A stretch of DNA of 64,000 bases from Desulfatibacillum alkenivorans DSM 16219 (GCF_900142135.1 NZ_FQZU01000003.1:232245-296244); one strand, 5' to 3'; numbered from the stretch's first letter, positions 1-8,694 are shown. Numbers and translations are program-made. The notes: generated by a model not told the origin, from the letters alone.

Positions 1-1
1 C

Positions 2-721
2 TCCACCCAAATGGAAGCCGTGGATGAAGAAACCGGCCAGGAGTGGACGGATTTGAAAATCCACACCTGCCGGCCACCCTCCATTTCCCCGGAGCCTGAA
101 AAGGCCGTTTTGGAGATTGAAGCGGCGGCCAAAGCCATTCTGGATAAGGGAAAACGCCTGCTTGCCCTGGGCGGCGATCACGCCGTGACCATCGGAACGG
201 CCAGGGCGGCGGCCAAGGCGTATCCCGGCATGGGCATCCTGCAAATCGACGCTCACATGGATCTGCGCGATTCCTGGAACGGCAGCAAGTTCAATCACGC
301 TTGCGTCATGCGCCGCCTTGCGGGGGACGATAAAATCCCCTCCGTGGCCGTGGGCATCCGGTCCTTCAGTGCAGAGGAAAGAGATTTCGCCCGCCAGACC
401 GGGCATCAGGTTTTTCTGGCCCATGGAATCGATCCCAAGGACGATGAGTGGATCGATCAGGTTATCAGCATGCTGCCTCAAAACGTCTATCTGACCCTGG
501 ACCTGGACGGCCTGGATCCCTCGGTGATTCCAGGCACGGGCACCCCGGAGCCGGGCGGTTTGTCCTATCGCCAGGCGCTCGACCTGATTCGCAGCCTGGG
601 CGCCCGGAGAAATGTGGTGGCTGCGGACATTAACGAGCTGGCGGCCATTCCCCATACCCACGTCTCGGAATACACCGCCGCCCGCCTGGCCCAAAAAATC
701 CTCGTGTTTTGCTTTGGATAG
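2..721 (+). CDS. Agmatinase/arginase-family ureohydrolase, 3' part
   Basis: Hydrolyses the guanidino group of agmatine or a related compound to urea plus an amine; cytosolic and Mn-dependent in this family. The binuclear metal motifs are visible: GGDHA, DAHMD and DLDGLDPS, followed by the family's GTGTPEPGG loop. The frame is open to the left window edge with no convincing start, so the gene begins upstream; about 240 residues of a usual ~290-300 are present. The family is confident. The exact substrate (agmatine, guanidinobutyrate, arginine) cannot be fixed from the sequence, and the usual partner, arginine decarboxylase, is not in the window. Confidence 0.9.
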   Translation, partial: STQMEAVDEETGQEWTDLKIHTCRPPSISPEPEKAVLEIEAAAKAILDKGKRLLALGGDHAVTIGTARAAAKAYPGMGILQIDAHMDLRDSWNGSKFNHACVMRRLAGDDKIPSVAVGIRSFSAEERDFARQTGHQVFLAHGIDPKDDEWIDQVISMLPQNVYLTLDLDGLDPSVIPGTGTPEPGGLSYRQALDLIRSLGARRNVVAADINELAAIPHTHVSEYTAARLAQKILVFCFG

Positions 722-822
722 CGTCCCCTGCTTTATCTATTTATTCTGATGTGTCATAGTTGTCAGGTTCAAGCTGCGACCGTTTTTTCCCGAAAAAAAA
801 AGACAATGGAGAATGCCGCCCG

Positions 823-2007
823 ATGCCCGACTATCCTTATGCAACCATCCATCAAATGATCCATGGCGATTCCACGGCCATGAAAGAGATCGCGGATCAA
901 AGCATTGATCTGGTCGTGACCTCTCCGCCCTATCCCATGATTCAAATGTGGGACGGGGTTTTTGCAGCCCAGGATCCCGAAATAGGCGAGCTTTTGGAAC
1001 GCGGATACGGCCTAAAAGCCTATGAACGCATGCATGTTATTCTGGATAAGGTGTGGGCCGAGTGCTTCCGGGTTATGAAATCCGGCGCCATTTTATGCAT
1101 CAACATCGGGGACGCCACGCGCAGCATAGACGGGGAGTTCTCCCTATATCCCAATCACGCACGGATTCTTTCCAGCCTGACGGATTTGGGGTTCAGCATC
1201 TTGCCGGAAATTCTTTGGCGGAAGCAAACCAATGCCCCCAACAAATTCATGGGCTCGGGCATGCTGCCCGGCGGGGCGTATGTGACGCTTGAGCATGAAT
1301 TCATCCTGGTGGCCCGCAAAGGCGGCAAGCGTGCGTTTAAAGGCCCGGAAAAGCAAAACAGGCAAAACAGCGCTTATTTCTGGGAAGAGCGGAACATCTG
1401 GTTTTCCGACGTGTGGATGGACCTGAAAGGCGCCCGCCAGGAAATCGGCGAAAAAAATCTCCGGGAGCGCAGTGCGGCCTTTCCTCTTGAATTGCCTTTT
1501 CGCCTGATCAACATGTACTCCGCCAAAGGAGACGCGGTGCTCGACCCGTTTGGAGGCTTGGGCACCACCATCCTGGCGGCCATGGCCTGCGGAAGAAACT
1601 CAGCAGCCTGCGAGCAGGACAAGGAATTGTGCAACGCCTTTTCGCCCCAAGCCTCGAATTTCATAGACTTCGCCAACAAGCGCCAGGAAGAAAGACTTGC
1701 ACGCCATGTGGATTTCGTACTAAAAAGATTTGAAGACAAAGGGGCTTTTCGCCACAAAAACAACTGGTATGGATTTCCTGTGATAACAGGGCAGGAAAAA
1801 GAACTGGTTTTGGACAGGTTAACAAGCCTGAAGAAAACCGGAGACGGCTGTTTTTCAGCAGAGCACGGCCCACTGGAATGGGTTCAGGAAAAGCAGGATT
1901 GGGTCTTGTTTATCGATGGGAATAAAAAGACCGCACCAAAGCCCAAGAGACCGAATAAGTCCAAAAAAACACAAAATCAGCTCGTTCAGACCACTCTTTT
2001 CGATTGA
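823..2007 (+). CDS. DNA methyltransferase (N4-cytosine/N6-adenine, beta-type order)
   Basis: Transfers a methyl group from S-adenosylmethionine to an exocyclic amino group in DNA. The catalytic motif TSPPY lies at residues 33-37 and the SAM-binding motif DPFGGLGTT at 241-249; this order (motif IV before motif I) is that of beta-class enzymes. SPPY fits either N4-cytosine or N6-adenine methylation. The ATG at 823 is preferred because the only longer start is a TTG at 760 without a clear ribosome site. No restriction endonuclease or specificity subunit lies on either side, so it appears solitary. The last six residues, QTTLFD, resemble a beta-clamp-binding motif. The lysine-rich stretch before them looks like a linker. 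Confidence 0.87.
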   Translation: MPDYPYATIHQMIHGDSTAMKEIADQSIDLVVTSPPYPMIQMWDGVFAAQDPEIGELLERGYGLKAYERMHVILDKVWAECFRVMKSGAILCINIGDATRSIDGEFSLYPNHARILSSLTDLGFSILPEILWRKQTNAPNKFMGSGMLPGGAYVTLEHEFILVARKGGKRAFKGPEKQNRQNSAYFWEERNIWFSDVWMDLKGARQEIGEKNLRERSAAFPLELPFRLINMYSAKGDAVLDPFGGLGTTILAAMACGRNSAACEQDKELCNAFSPQASNFIDFANKRQEERLARHVDFVLKRFEDKGAFRHKNNWYGFPVITGQEKELVLDRLTSLKKTGDGCFSAEHGPLEWVQEKQDWVLFIDGNKKTAPKPKRPNKSKKTQNQLVQTTLFD

Positions 2008-2043
2008 ACAGGCTGGCTAAGGAACTCGGGAGTAAGCAACTCA

Positions 2044-3324
2044 ATGGCAGACAGCCCAAGCAAACCATCCAAGCTGGATGAATCGTTTCTGGCGGGCCTC
2101 GCCGACTTAAAAAAAGTCGGCCGCTACGAAATTATCTATAAGATTGGGCAAGGAGCCGCAGGCATTGTGTATCTGGGGCGCGATCCCTACATCAAACGGT
2201 ACGTCGCCATTAAGATCTCCCGCCCCACCTCCGAACGAGGCAAGGAGCGCTTTTTTGTGGAAGCCCAGTCCGCCGGCCGCCTGAATCATCCAAACATCGT
2301 GGCGGTTTACGACCTGGGGGTTTATAACGAATTCTGCTACATCACCATGGAATACGTGGAAGGCCACACCCTGGAAAAGGTCTGCCGCGCCAAAAAGCTC
2401 CTGCCTCCCCGCCAGGCCCTGGAAACCATGTTTTCCGTGGTCAACGCCTTTGATTACGCCCACAAGGAAGGCATCATCCACCGGGACATCAAGCCCTCCA
2501 ATATTATGGTGGACGTCATGGGCAACGCAAAAATCACGGATTTCGGCACCGCCCAGATGACCGAGGAAACCTCCGAAATGGGCATTTGGGGCACCCCCAG
2601 CTATATGTCTCCGGAGCAGTTGCAGGAAGAAGACGTAGGCCCATTTTCCGATATTTTCTCCCTGGGCTGCGTATTTTACGAAATACTGACCGGCAAGCAG
2701 GCTTTTCCCGGCAACAACAATTTTTCCATCATGTACAAGGTCACCAACGAAGAGCCGCCTCCCATCTCTACTATTCGTAAGGACCTGCCTCCGGCCGTGG
2801 ATCAAATCCTGAAAAAAGCCCTGGCCAAGAAAAAGCAAGACCGCTACCAAAGCTGCATGGACTTCGCCTACGACCTCAAGTTCGTGCTCCGGGGCCTGGG
2901 CCATTCCCGCGCTCCCAAAAAGGACAAGGTTCAGGACGCCATAGACTTCATCCACAACGTGCCTTTTTTCCGGAATTTCACCAAAGGGCAGGTGGCTGAG
3001 GTGGCCAATGTTGGGGAAATCCTGAAGTTTGAAAAAGGACAGGACATCGTCAAGGAAGGGGAGATTGACGACCACTTTTTCATTATCTTGTCCGGCCGAA
3101 CGAAAATATCAAAAAACGGCCAGCAGGTGGCCGTGCTCAGTTCCGGAGAATGCTTCGGCGAAATGGCTTTTATCGCCTGCCAACCCCGCGTAGCCACGGT
3201 CACGGCTGACACCGACTGCATGCTCATGCGCATTTCCGCCACATTGTTCGACCGTTCGCCCCCGCCCGTCCAACTCCGTTTTTTCAAAAATTTCGCAACC
3301 ATCCTGGTCCGCAGATTCTCTTAA
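2044..3324 (+). CDS. Ser/Thr protein kinase with C-terminal cyclic-nucleotide-binding domain
   Basis: A Hanks-type kinase joined to a CNB domain. The kinase has a glycine-rich loop at about 35-42 (GQGAAGIV), VAIK with the ATP-binding lysine near 57, an intact catalytic loop HRDIKPSN at about 146-153, DFG at 166-168 and SPEQ in the activation segment. The CNB domain fills about residues 300-426, and its phosphate-binding cassette keeps the Glu (FGEMAF) and Arg (QPRVATV), so cAMP or cGMP binding is plausible. No membrane segment is seen, so it should be cytosolic. It starts 36 bp after the methyltransferase stop and may share its transcript. Nucleotide control of the kinase is an inference from the fusion. 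Confidence 0.92.
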   Translation: MADSPSKPSKLDESFLAGLADLKKVGRYEIIYKIGQGAAGIVYLGRDPYIKRYVAIKISRPTSERGKERFFVEAQSAGRLNHPNIVAVYDLGVYNEFCYITMEYVEGHTLEKVCRAKKLLPPRQALETMFSVVNAFDYAHKEGIIHRDIKPSNIMVDVMGNAKITDFGTAQMTEETSEMGIWGTPSYMSPEQLQEEDVGPFSDIFSLGCVFYEILTGKQAFPGNNNFSIMYKVTNEEPPPISTIRKDLPPAVDQILKKALAKKKQDRYQSCMDFAYDLKFVLRGLGHSRAPKKDKVQDAIDFIHNVPFFRNFTKGQVAEVANVGEILKFEKGQDIVKEGEIDDHFFIILSGRTKISKNGQQVAVLSSGECFGEMAFIACQPRVATVTADTDCMLMRISATLFDRSPPPVQLRFFKNFATILVRRFS

Positions 3325-3362
3325 AAAAGCTCATAATTGCCGTATCGCTTTGGGCGTTTTGC

Positions 3363-3389
3363 AGACGTCGCGTTATTGCGTCTTTTTTT
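3363..3389 (+). terminator. Possible weak terminator after the kinase gene
   Basis: A short inverted repeat (AGACG with CGTCT, 11-base loop) is followed directly by seven T residues. The stem is only five base pairs, so termination would be weak. It sits between the kinase stop and the next promoter, where a terminator is expected. Confidence 0.35.
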
Positions 3390-3415
3390 CAGCCGACAAG
3401 CGTGAACAAAAGGTC

Positions 3416-3445
3416 TTGACGTGCAGTCACATTTTGTTTTATAGA
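3416..3445 (+). promoter_or_regulatory. Sigma-70-type promoter of the GbsR-like regulator gene
   Basis: TTGACG at 3416-3421 and TATAGA at 3440-3445 are separated by 18 bases, a good match to the housekeeping -35/-10 pattern. The start codon at 3485 follows at a suitable distance, with an AAGGAG ribosome site at 3473-3478. The -10 box overlaps the left edge of the palindrome at 3443-3470. Confidence 0.65.
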
Positions 3446-3470
3446 ACATTTAGTTTGAACTAAACGTTCT
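3443..3470. promoter_or_regulatory. Near-perfect 28-bp palindrome, probable operator
   Basis: AGAACATTTAGTTT followed by GAACTAAACGTTCT pairs at 12 of 14 positions. It overlaps the -10 box of the regulator's promoter and lies just before the ribosome site. Placement and symmetry suit the binding site of the dimeric regulator encoded at 3485, giving autorepression. That link is inferred from position only. Confidence 0.6.
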
Positions 3471-3484
3471 ATAAGGAGACTGTT

Positions 3485-4024
3485 ATGGCGAGCCAAATAT
3501 CCCAGGCAAGAGAACATTTCCTTTCCGGCGTCAGCAGAATCGCCTATTTTTGGGGCTTCCCAAAAGCCATGGGCGCCATCTACGCCACAATCTACCTCTC
3601 CCCAAAGCCCGTCACCCTGGATGAATTGGTCTCCCAGGTGGGGGTCAGCAAAGGGGCGGTGAGCACCAGCGTAGCCCGTCTGCAGCGATTGCAGATGGTG
3701 CACAAAAAACTCAAGGTGGGGGATCGCAAGGACTATTACACGGCTGAGACGGACTTTTGGAAGATCGTTAAAAGCATCCTGAAAGAACGGGAAAAGCACG
3801 AATTCGATCTGGCCTTGCGGACCGTAGGGGAAAGCATGGAGATCTTGGATGAGGCGGATTCGCCCGACGATGCAGAACTGGCCGCTTTTTATCGCGAGCG
3901 CATGGGCGCCATGAAGCGTTTTTTCGACTCCCTGGACAGCCTGGTGGCTGCAATCATCGCTTTAGACGACTTTCGGGTCGCCGCGGTGTCCAAACTTTTC
4001 GGCAAGTTGTTCGATTCCGAGTAG
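3485..4024 (+). CDS. GbsR/MarR-like transcriptional regulator
   Basis: A winged-helix DNA-binding protein of 179 residues resembling the GbsR branch of the MarR superfamily. An N-terminal helix precedes the HTH at about residues 35-85, including DELVSQVGVSKGAVSTSV as the helix-turn-helix. The C-terminal half is helical and probably dimerises. The ATG follows an AAGGAG site by 6 bases. It is separated by 29 bp from the NmrA-like gene, with which it probably forms an operon that it controls itself. The effector is unknown; nothing nearby suggests osmoprotectant metabolism, so the glycine-betaine role of GbsR should not be carried over. Confidence 0.82.
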   Translation: MASQISQAREHFLSGVSRIAYFWGFPKAMGAIYATIYLSPKPVTLDELVSQVGVSKGAVSTSVARLQRLQMVHKKLKVGDRKDYYTAETDFWKIVKSILKEREKHEFDLALRTVGESMEILDEADSPDDAELAAFYRERMGAMKRFFDSLDSLVAAIIALDDFRVAAVSKLFGKLFDSE

Positions 4025-4053
4025 CGGGCGAATCCATTGCAAGGAGGTTCCTT

Positions 4054-4986
4054 ATGAGCGGGAAAATCGTGCACACGGTGACCGGAGCTTTTGGATTTTC
4101 GGGGAAATATATAGCTCAGCGGCTATTGGACGACGGGTTGATTGTCAATACTCTCACCAACTCTCCAGACAGGGACAATCCCTTTCATGGTCGAATTACG
4201 GCGGAGCCTTTCAATTTTGCCAAACCGGATCTCCTAACCAAATCATTGGAAGGAACCCGGGTTTTGTACAACACCTACTGGGTGAGGTTTAATCATAAAA
4301 CCTTTTCCCATCAGGAGGCCGTTAAAAACACTTTGGCTTTGTTCAACGCGGCGAAACAAGCTGGCGTGGAGCGTGTCGTCCACGTAAGCATCACCAATCC
4401 TTCCGGCGAGCATGGGCTGGAGTATTTCCAGGGCAAGGCTGAGTTGGAGCAGGCCTTGACTGAGAGCGGCTTGTCTTACGCCATTTTGCGGCCCGCCGTT
4501 TTGTTCGGGAGAGAGGACATCCTTATTAATAACATCGCCTGGATGTTGAGGCGATTTCCTGTTTTCGGAGTGTTCGGAGACGGCGAGTACAAGATTCAGC
4601 CCATTTATGTGGACGATTTGGCTGCATTGGCGGTGGAGCAGGGGAAAAGCAGGGATGATGGGATTATTGAAGCCATCGGCCCTGAGACCTTTACGTACAA
4701 TCAGCTTGTCCGAGAAATCGGAAGAATAATAACAAAACCCAGGCCTCTGCTTCACATCTCTCCCGCCTTGGGATTTACAATCGGCCGATTGGCCGGACTT
4801 GTTCTGCGCGACGAGGTGATCACCAAAGAGGAAATCAAGGGCCTGATGGCCGGAACCCTTGCCGTGAACGCCCCTCCGGCGGGCGCCACCCGTTTGACGG
4901 CTTGGGCTGAGGCCAACAGGGACAATCTGGGAAAGCGATACGCCAGCGAACTGGCTCGCAGGCGTGACCGACGCACGGAATATTAA
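4054..4986 (+). CDS. NmrA-like / atypical SDR NAD(P)-binding protein
   Basis: A Rossmann-fold protein of 310 residues with the nucleotide-binding motif TGAFGFSG at about 10-17, resembling the NmrA and NDUFA9-like atypical short-chain dehydrogenases. These often act as redox sensors, epimerase-like enzymes or assembly factors and frequently lack the catalytic Tyr-Lys pair; I see no clear YxxxK at the usual place. The ribosome site AAGGAGG lies 6 bases upstream of the ATG. Co-transcription with the GbsR-like regulator is likely. The substrate is unknown. Confidence 0.78.
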   Translation: MSGKIVHTVTGAFGFSGKYIAQRLLDDGLIVNTLTNSPDRDNPFHGRITAEPFNFAKPDLLTKSLEGTRVLYNTYWVRFNHKTFSHQEAVKNTLALFNAAKQAGVERVVHVSITNPSGEHGLEYFQGKAELEQALTESGLSYAILRPAVLFGREDILINNIAWMLRRFPVFGVFGDGEYKIQPIYVDDLAALAVEQGKSRDDGIIEAIGPETFTYNQLVREIGRIITKPRPLLHISPALGFTIGRLAGLVLRDEVITKEEIKGLMAGTLAVNAPPAGATRLTAWAEANRDNLGKRYASELARRRDRRTEY

Positions 4987-5013
4987 TGCGCCATTCCATT
5001 TCCCGGTTTTTTG

Positions 5014-7458
5014 TTACCTTGAATGACGAATGGCCATGACGGCCTGGTTGCGCAGGGTTTTGATGTAGTTGTGGTGCTCGCCGCCGATGACCACGCCCGG
5101 CTGCTCCCGGTCCATGTAGAACATGCCGATGCATTGGTTATTGACCACCACGGGGTATAGGGCGAAAGCGGGCGCCAGGACGGCGTCAATATACCATTTG
5201 GGCAGCTTGCCCTTTTCGTGCAGTATTTTTATGTCGTCGATCCTGATGTCTTTTTTTTGTGCGACGCAAAGCTGGAACACATCCCTGGGGTTATTGGGGG
5301 CGCCCACGTCAAAGCTGAATTTTTTAAGCAGATTGTCCATGTCCAGGCCAAAGCCGAAACGGGCGGTCATCGTGGTTTTTGTATTGTTCATGACCGCAAA
5401 CAACACCCGTTGAAAGCCAAAACCCCGATACATGGTTTCCAGCACCATAAAAAGCATGTCGTTGAGTTTGTACTCCTCCAGCATGGCGTTGGTGATTTCC
5501 TGGATGCCCGTGATCAGCACGCTTACCTGCTCCTGGGTCTCGGAGAGGGAAGGCTCCTGGAGGGGAGCGCCGGCCAAAGGCGCGGCGGGAAGGTCGCCAG
5601 GAACGGCTTCTGCAGCCGGAACGACCGTTGCAATGCCGTCATCTTCAATAGCTTTGATGAAAGGGCTTTTTTGAACGTCAATGCCTAAGATATTGGCGTA
5701 TTTTCCGATCATATCCTTGGCGCCGTGCAGCAGGCCCTCAATCTTTTTGGTGGAAAGGGGAACGCTTTTTTGGTAGCGGCGGGCTATGCCGTCCAGAATT
5801 TTTTTTCTGTCGTTTCCTTTGGAATTGCTCACAGCCTCGCAGACCTCATTGGAGAGATTGGCTAGGTTCCGCAGCATTTCCTCCGGGGTTTTGGGGCGAT
5901 CCACATTTCCGGGCGGCAGGGTGCGCAGGGTCTGGACGATTTTATCCGGGAACTTCCAGTTTTTAGCCACGGCCATGCCAAGTTCTTCAAAGGAGACGCC
6001 CAGAATGGATTTGGAGGCGTGCTTCTCGCTAAGATCCTTTTGGATCATCCGTTTTTTGATTTCGTCATACTCGTCAGGCAGATAAAAGGCGGCCAAATGC
6101 CTGCCCAGATTGTGCAGCATGGCGCAGACCAGGGCTTCTTCCACGCCCTTCATCTGCATGCTGTCTCCAATTTCCTTGGCGATCATGCCGCTCATAAAAG
6201 CCTTCACGGAAGCGTCCTTCAGGTCCTCACGCTGGCTTTTGTTCTGGATGTGATCGAAAAGCATGAGGCTGGCGGCGGCCATGCGGACTTCTTCAAAGCC
6301 CAGAACCACCACGGCGCGGCTGACAGTGGTTATTTTGCCGGCGAACTGGCCGTAAAAGGCGGAGTTGACCAAACGCAGGAGTTTGTTGGTCAAGGAAAAG
6401 TCTTTGAGAATCACCCGGGAAAGGTCGGCTGCCGAGGCCATATTATTGCCGGCCATGGAGGCTTTTTTGTTGATCTCAATGACATTGGAGGAAAAAGTCG
6501 GGAAATCTTTTTTGTAGCGCATGCGTTTCAGAATGAACTCCACAGCGCTGTTGGTTTCCGGATCCCCGCCCAGGCCATGCCCGTCTTCGTCGGATTTCAG
6601 CCAGGCCTCCAAATCCACTTTCATGTCATCGGCGGAGGAATATCTGTTTTCCGGGGCTTTTTCCAACGCTTTCAGCACAATGCGGTCCAGCTTGTCGTCT
6701 ACATTGGAGTTGATGGAGGACGGCTTGGGCGGCGTTTCGTAGGCAATCTGATACAGCACTGCGTAGGCGTTTTGGCCGGAAAAGGCAGCCCTGCCGGTCA
6801 GCATCTCAAACAGGATAACGCCCAGGGAAAAAATGTCCGCCTGGGGGGTTAAAGGCCCTTCAACCCCATGCTCGGGAGACATGTAGTTTACTGTGCCGGC
6901 CATTTGGCCGGATTGGCTCTTGGCGTCGTTCATCATGATGGATATGCCGAAATCCATGATGCGCGGCGTGTCGTCCTCCTCCACCATGATGTTATTGGGA
7001 CTAAGGTCCTTGTGAATAATGCCGGCCTTATGCGCGCTGCCAACCCCGGCAAGGATTTTAATCATCAGGTTGACCGCCCGAGAAACCTTCAACGGCTTCT
7101 CCTTGGCGAGGATTTCCTTTAGGGGTTTCCCTTCTATATGCTCGAACACGAGATAGGGGCGATCCCCATGCGACCCGGCCTCATACAAGGGGGCCACATT
7201 GGGATGCTTCAACTTGCTGACGGTTTTGGCTTCCTTGATAAGCCGTTCCCGTTTTTCCAGGCTGATATTCCGGTATGCATCCAGGGTTTTTATGGCGACT
7301 TCTCTGCCAAGATTGGGATCCTGGGCCAAATAGACGACGCCCTGGGCGCCTTTGCCTAAAACTTTTAAAATTTTAAAACGGCCAATTTTGACTTGAGTCC
7401 CCTGAGCAGGGGTCCTGTCTTTTTTATAGCCGGATCCATTGGCGGCGGCAGATTGCAT
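5014..7458 (-). CDS. Ser/Thr kinase - HDOD - GAF fusion protein
   Basis: An 814-residue three-part signalling protein. The kinase domain (about 25-290) has a glycine-rich loop GKGAQGVV, VAIK and DFG (169-171), but its catalytic loop reads HKDLSPNN (149-156): the lysine two residues after the catalytic Asp is serine. An HDOD domain follows (about 315-520; degenerate HD-like, usually regulatory), and a GAF-like sensor ends the protein (about 640-814). No membrane segment is seen. It converges on the NmrA-like gene and has its own upstream region. Family members couple stress or second-messenger input to phosphorylation or protein recruitment; the partner is unknown. The altered catalytic loop makes reduced or pseudo-kinase activity possible. 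Confidence 0.9.
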   Translation of the reverse strand: MQSAAANGSGYKKDRTPAQGTQVKIGRFKILKVLGKGAQGVVYLAQDPNLGREVAIKTLDAYRNISLEKRERLIKEAKTVSKLKHPNVAPLYEAGSHGDRPYLVFEHIEGKPLKEILAKEKPLKVSRAVNLMIKILAGVGSAHKAGIIHKDLSPNNIMVEEDDTPRIMDFGISIMMNDAKSQSGQMAGTVNYMSPEHGVEGPLTPQADIFSLGVILFEMLTGRAAFSGQNAYAVLYQIAYETPPKPSSINSNVDDKLDRIVLKALEKAPENRYSSADDMKVDLEAWLKSDEDGHGLGGDPETNSAVEFILKRMRYKKDFPTFSSNVIEINKKASMAGNNMASAADLSRVILKDFSLTNKLLRLVNSAFYGQFAGKITTVSRAVVVLGFEEVRMAAASLMLFDHIQNKSQREDLKDASVKAFMSGMIAKEIGDSMQMKGVEEALVCAMLHNLGRHLAAFYLPDEYDEIKKRMIQKDLSEKHASKSILGVSFEELGMAVAKNWKFPDKIVQTLRTLPPGNVDRPKTPEEMLRNLANLSNEVCEAVSNSKGNDRKKILDGIARRYQKSVPLSTKKIEGLLHGAKDMIGKYANILGIDVQKSPFIKAIEDDGIATVVPAAEAVPGDLPAAPLAGAPLQEPSLSETQEQVSVLITGIQEITNAMLEEYKLNDMLFMVLETMYRGFGFQRVLFAVMNNTKTTMTARFGFGLDMDNLLKKFSFDVGAPNNPRDVFQLCVAQKKDIRIDDIKILHEKGKLPKWYIDAVLAPAFALYPVVVNNQCIGMFYMDREQPGVVIGGEHHNYIKTLRNQAVMAIRHSR

Positions 7459-7884
7459 GGATGGTCCTGTCTGAACAAAGTGAATGACGATTATACCCTC
7501 AGGGCCGAACGCCGCGCCCTCTGATGGTTGAAGAAGGCATGGCCGTTAAATTAATTGAATTTACCGGATGCAAAAAACGGGCCGAAGCCCGACGCTACTT
7601 AATAGGCTGGAATGGGGCGATTTTTGCGAAGTACAGGAATCCGTGCTTGTCAAAATAATGGCAATCATTCCTATCATCCTTCAAATAGGAGAGGGTTCCC
7701 TTTAGTATTTGCAATCCAATCCGGCGCCTTTTCTTATTATCGGCGCCTTTGTGGGCTGGCTTGATCCCCCAAAAAAAACAAAATCCACCATTCCTCCCCC
7801 ATATGGGGGATTGCATCGAGACGAATTAATGATTCTATTATATGGAGACAAAGCACTAATCCTGGTTTGTAGGGAGAAAAAAAT
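7459..7884. other. 425-bp intergenic region between divergent genes
   Basis: It separates the minus-strand kinase-HDOD gene from the plus-strand Fe-S/DUF3786 gene and must hold both promoters. The only clear structure is a perfect 16-bp palindrome at 7795-7810. No credible gene is seen; a 73-codon minus-strand frame (7595-7816) has no ribosome site and no family features. Confidence 0.5.
7795..7810. promoter_or_regulatory. Perfect 16-bp palindrome TCCCCCATATGGGGGA
   Basis: All eight base pairs match. It lies 75 bp upstream of the DUF3786 start in a divergent intergenic region, so it may be an operator for a dimeric regulator or part of an untranslated-leader hairpin. No regulator can be named. 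Confidence 0.4.
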
Positions 7885-8694
7885 ATGAGCGGAAAAAAAA
7901 GCACGGTAGACATTTACAAACTGCTTGAAAAATCCAATTGCAGGGAATGCGGATATCCCACATGCATGGCCTTTGCAGCGGCTGTTTTTCAGGGCCGAAA
8001 CCACCTGAGCGACTGCCCTCGTTTGGACCCGGCCGTGGCCGAGGCTGAAGGCGGGGCTCCGGCCAAAACCGTAGATCCCAGCGAGGAAATGAACAAAGCC
8101 CTGGAGGAGTTTCGGGCGCAAATGAAGGATGTGGATCTTGAGGCCAGGGCCAAGGTCCTTGGCGGACGCTACGCCAACGGCCGGTTGATCCTTAAAATCC
8201 TGGGAAAAGACTTTGGCGTGGACAACGCGGGCAAAATCCATACAGACATCCATGTCAACCCCTGGGTGGCGGCGCCATTTTTCGCCTACGTGCTTCAGGG
8301 TCAGGGGGTGGAGCCCTCCGGGGAATGGATTTCCCTGCGGGAGTTGGAGGGAGGGCGGCCCTTATATGGCTTGTTCGTCCAAAGGGTTGAACAGCCCATA
8401 AGAAAGGTGGCGGACGCCTATCCCGATCTCTTCGCCGACATGGTGGACCTTTTCGGCGGCAAGGAGGTTGAACCGGCATATCAATCGGACATCTCCGTGG
8501 TCCTGCAGGTTTTGCCCAAGGTTCCCATTATGGTTTGCTACTGGAGGCCGGAAGACGGCATGGAGTCCAACTTCAACCTGCTTTTTGACGGCAACGCAAA
8601 CAAAAACCTCCCGACGCAGGCTTTGTACACCCTGAGCGGAGGCCTTGGGAACATGTTCGAAAAGCTGGCTTTGCGCCATGGCGTGGCCGTATAA
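7885..8694 (+). CDS. Fe-S cluster (PF04060-type) and DUF3786 protein
   Basis: A cytosolic protein of 269 residues. The N-terminus carries four cysteines in the pattern CxxCxxxxC...C (CRECGYPTC near residues 18-26, then DCPR near 45), as in the putative 4Fe-4S domain of acetyl-CoA synthase subunits and related proteins. The remaining ~200 residues match DUF3786, common in anaerobes and often near corrinoid or C1 metabolism genes. No such genes are visible here. A GGGAG ribosome site precedes the ATG, and a strong terminator follows at 8725-8752, so it is a single-gene unit. Function is unknown. Confidence 0.8.
   Translation: MSGKKSTVDIYKLLEKSNCRECGYPTCMAFAAAVFQGRNHLSDCPRLDPAVAEAEGGAPAKTVDPSEEMNKALEEFRAQMKDVDLEARAKVLGGRYANGRLILKILGKDFGVDNAGKIHTDIHVNPWVAAPFFAYVLQGQGVEPSGEWISLRELEGGRPLYGLFVQRVEQPIRKVADAYPDLFADMVDLFGGKEVEPAYQSDISVVLQVLPKVPIMVCYWRPEDGMESNFNLLFDGNANKNLPTQALYTLSGGLGNMFEKLALRHGVAV

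Noticed and set aside
760..822. Upstream TTG start for the methyltransferase
   Set aside because: The extra 21 residues have no family match and the ATG at 823 begins the usual N-terminus.
2107..3075. Long minus-strand open frame across the kinase gene
   Set aside because: Antisense to a gene with intact kinase and CNB motifs; the frame is open because of base composition only.
7595..7816. Minus-strand frame of 73 codons in the divergent gap
   Set aside because: No ribosome site, odd composition and it overlaps the palindrome; no family features.
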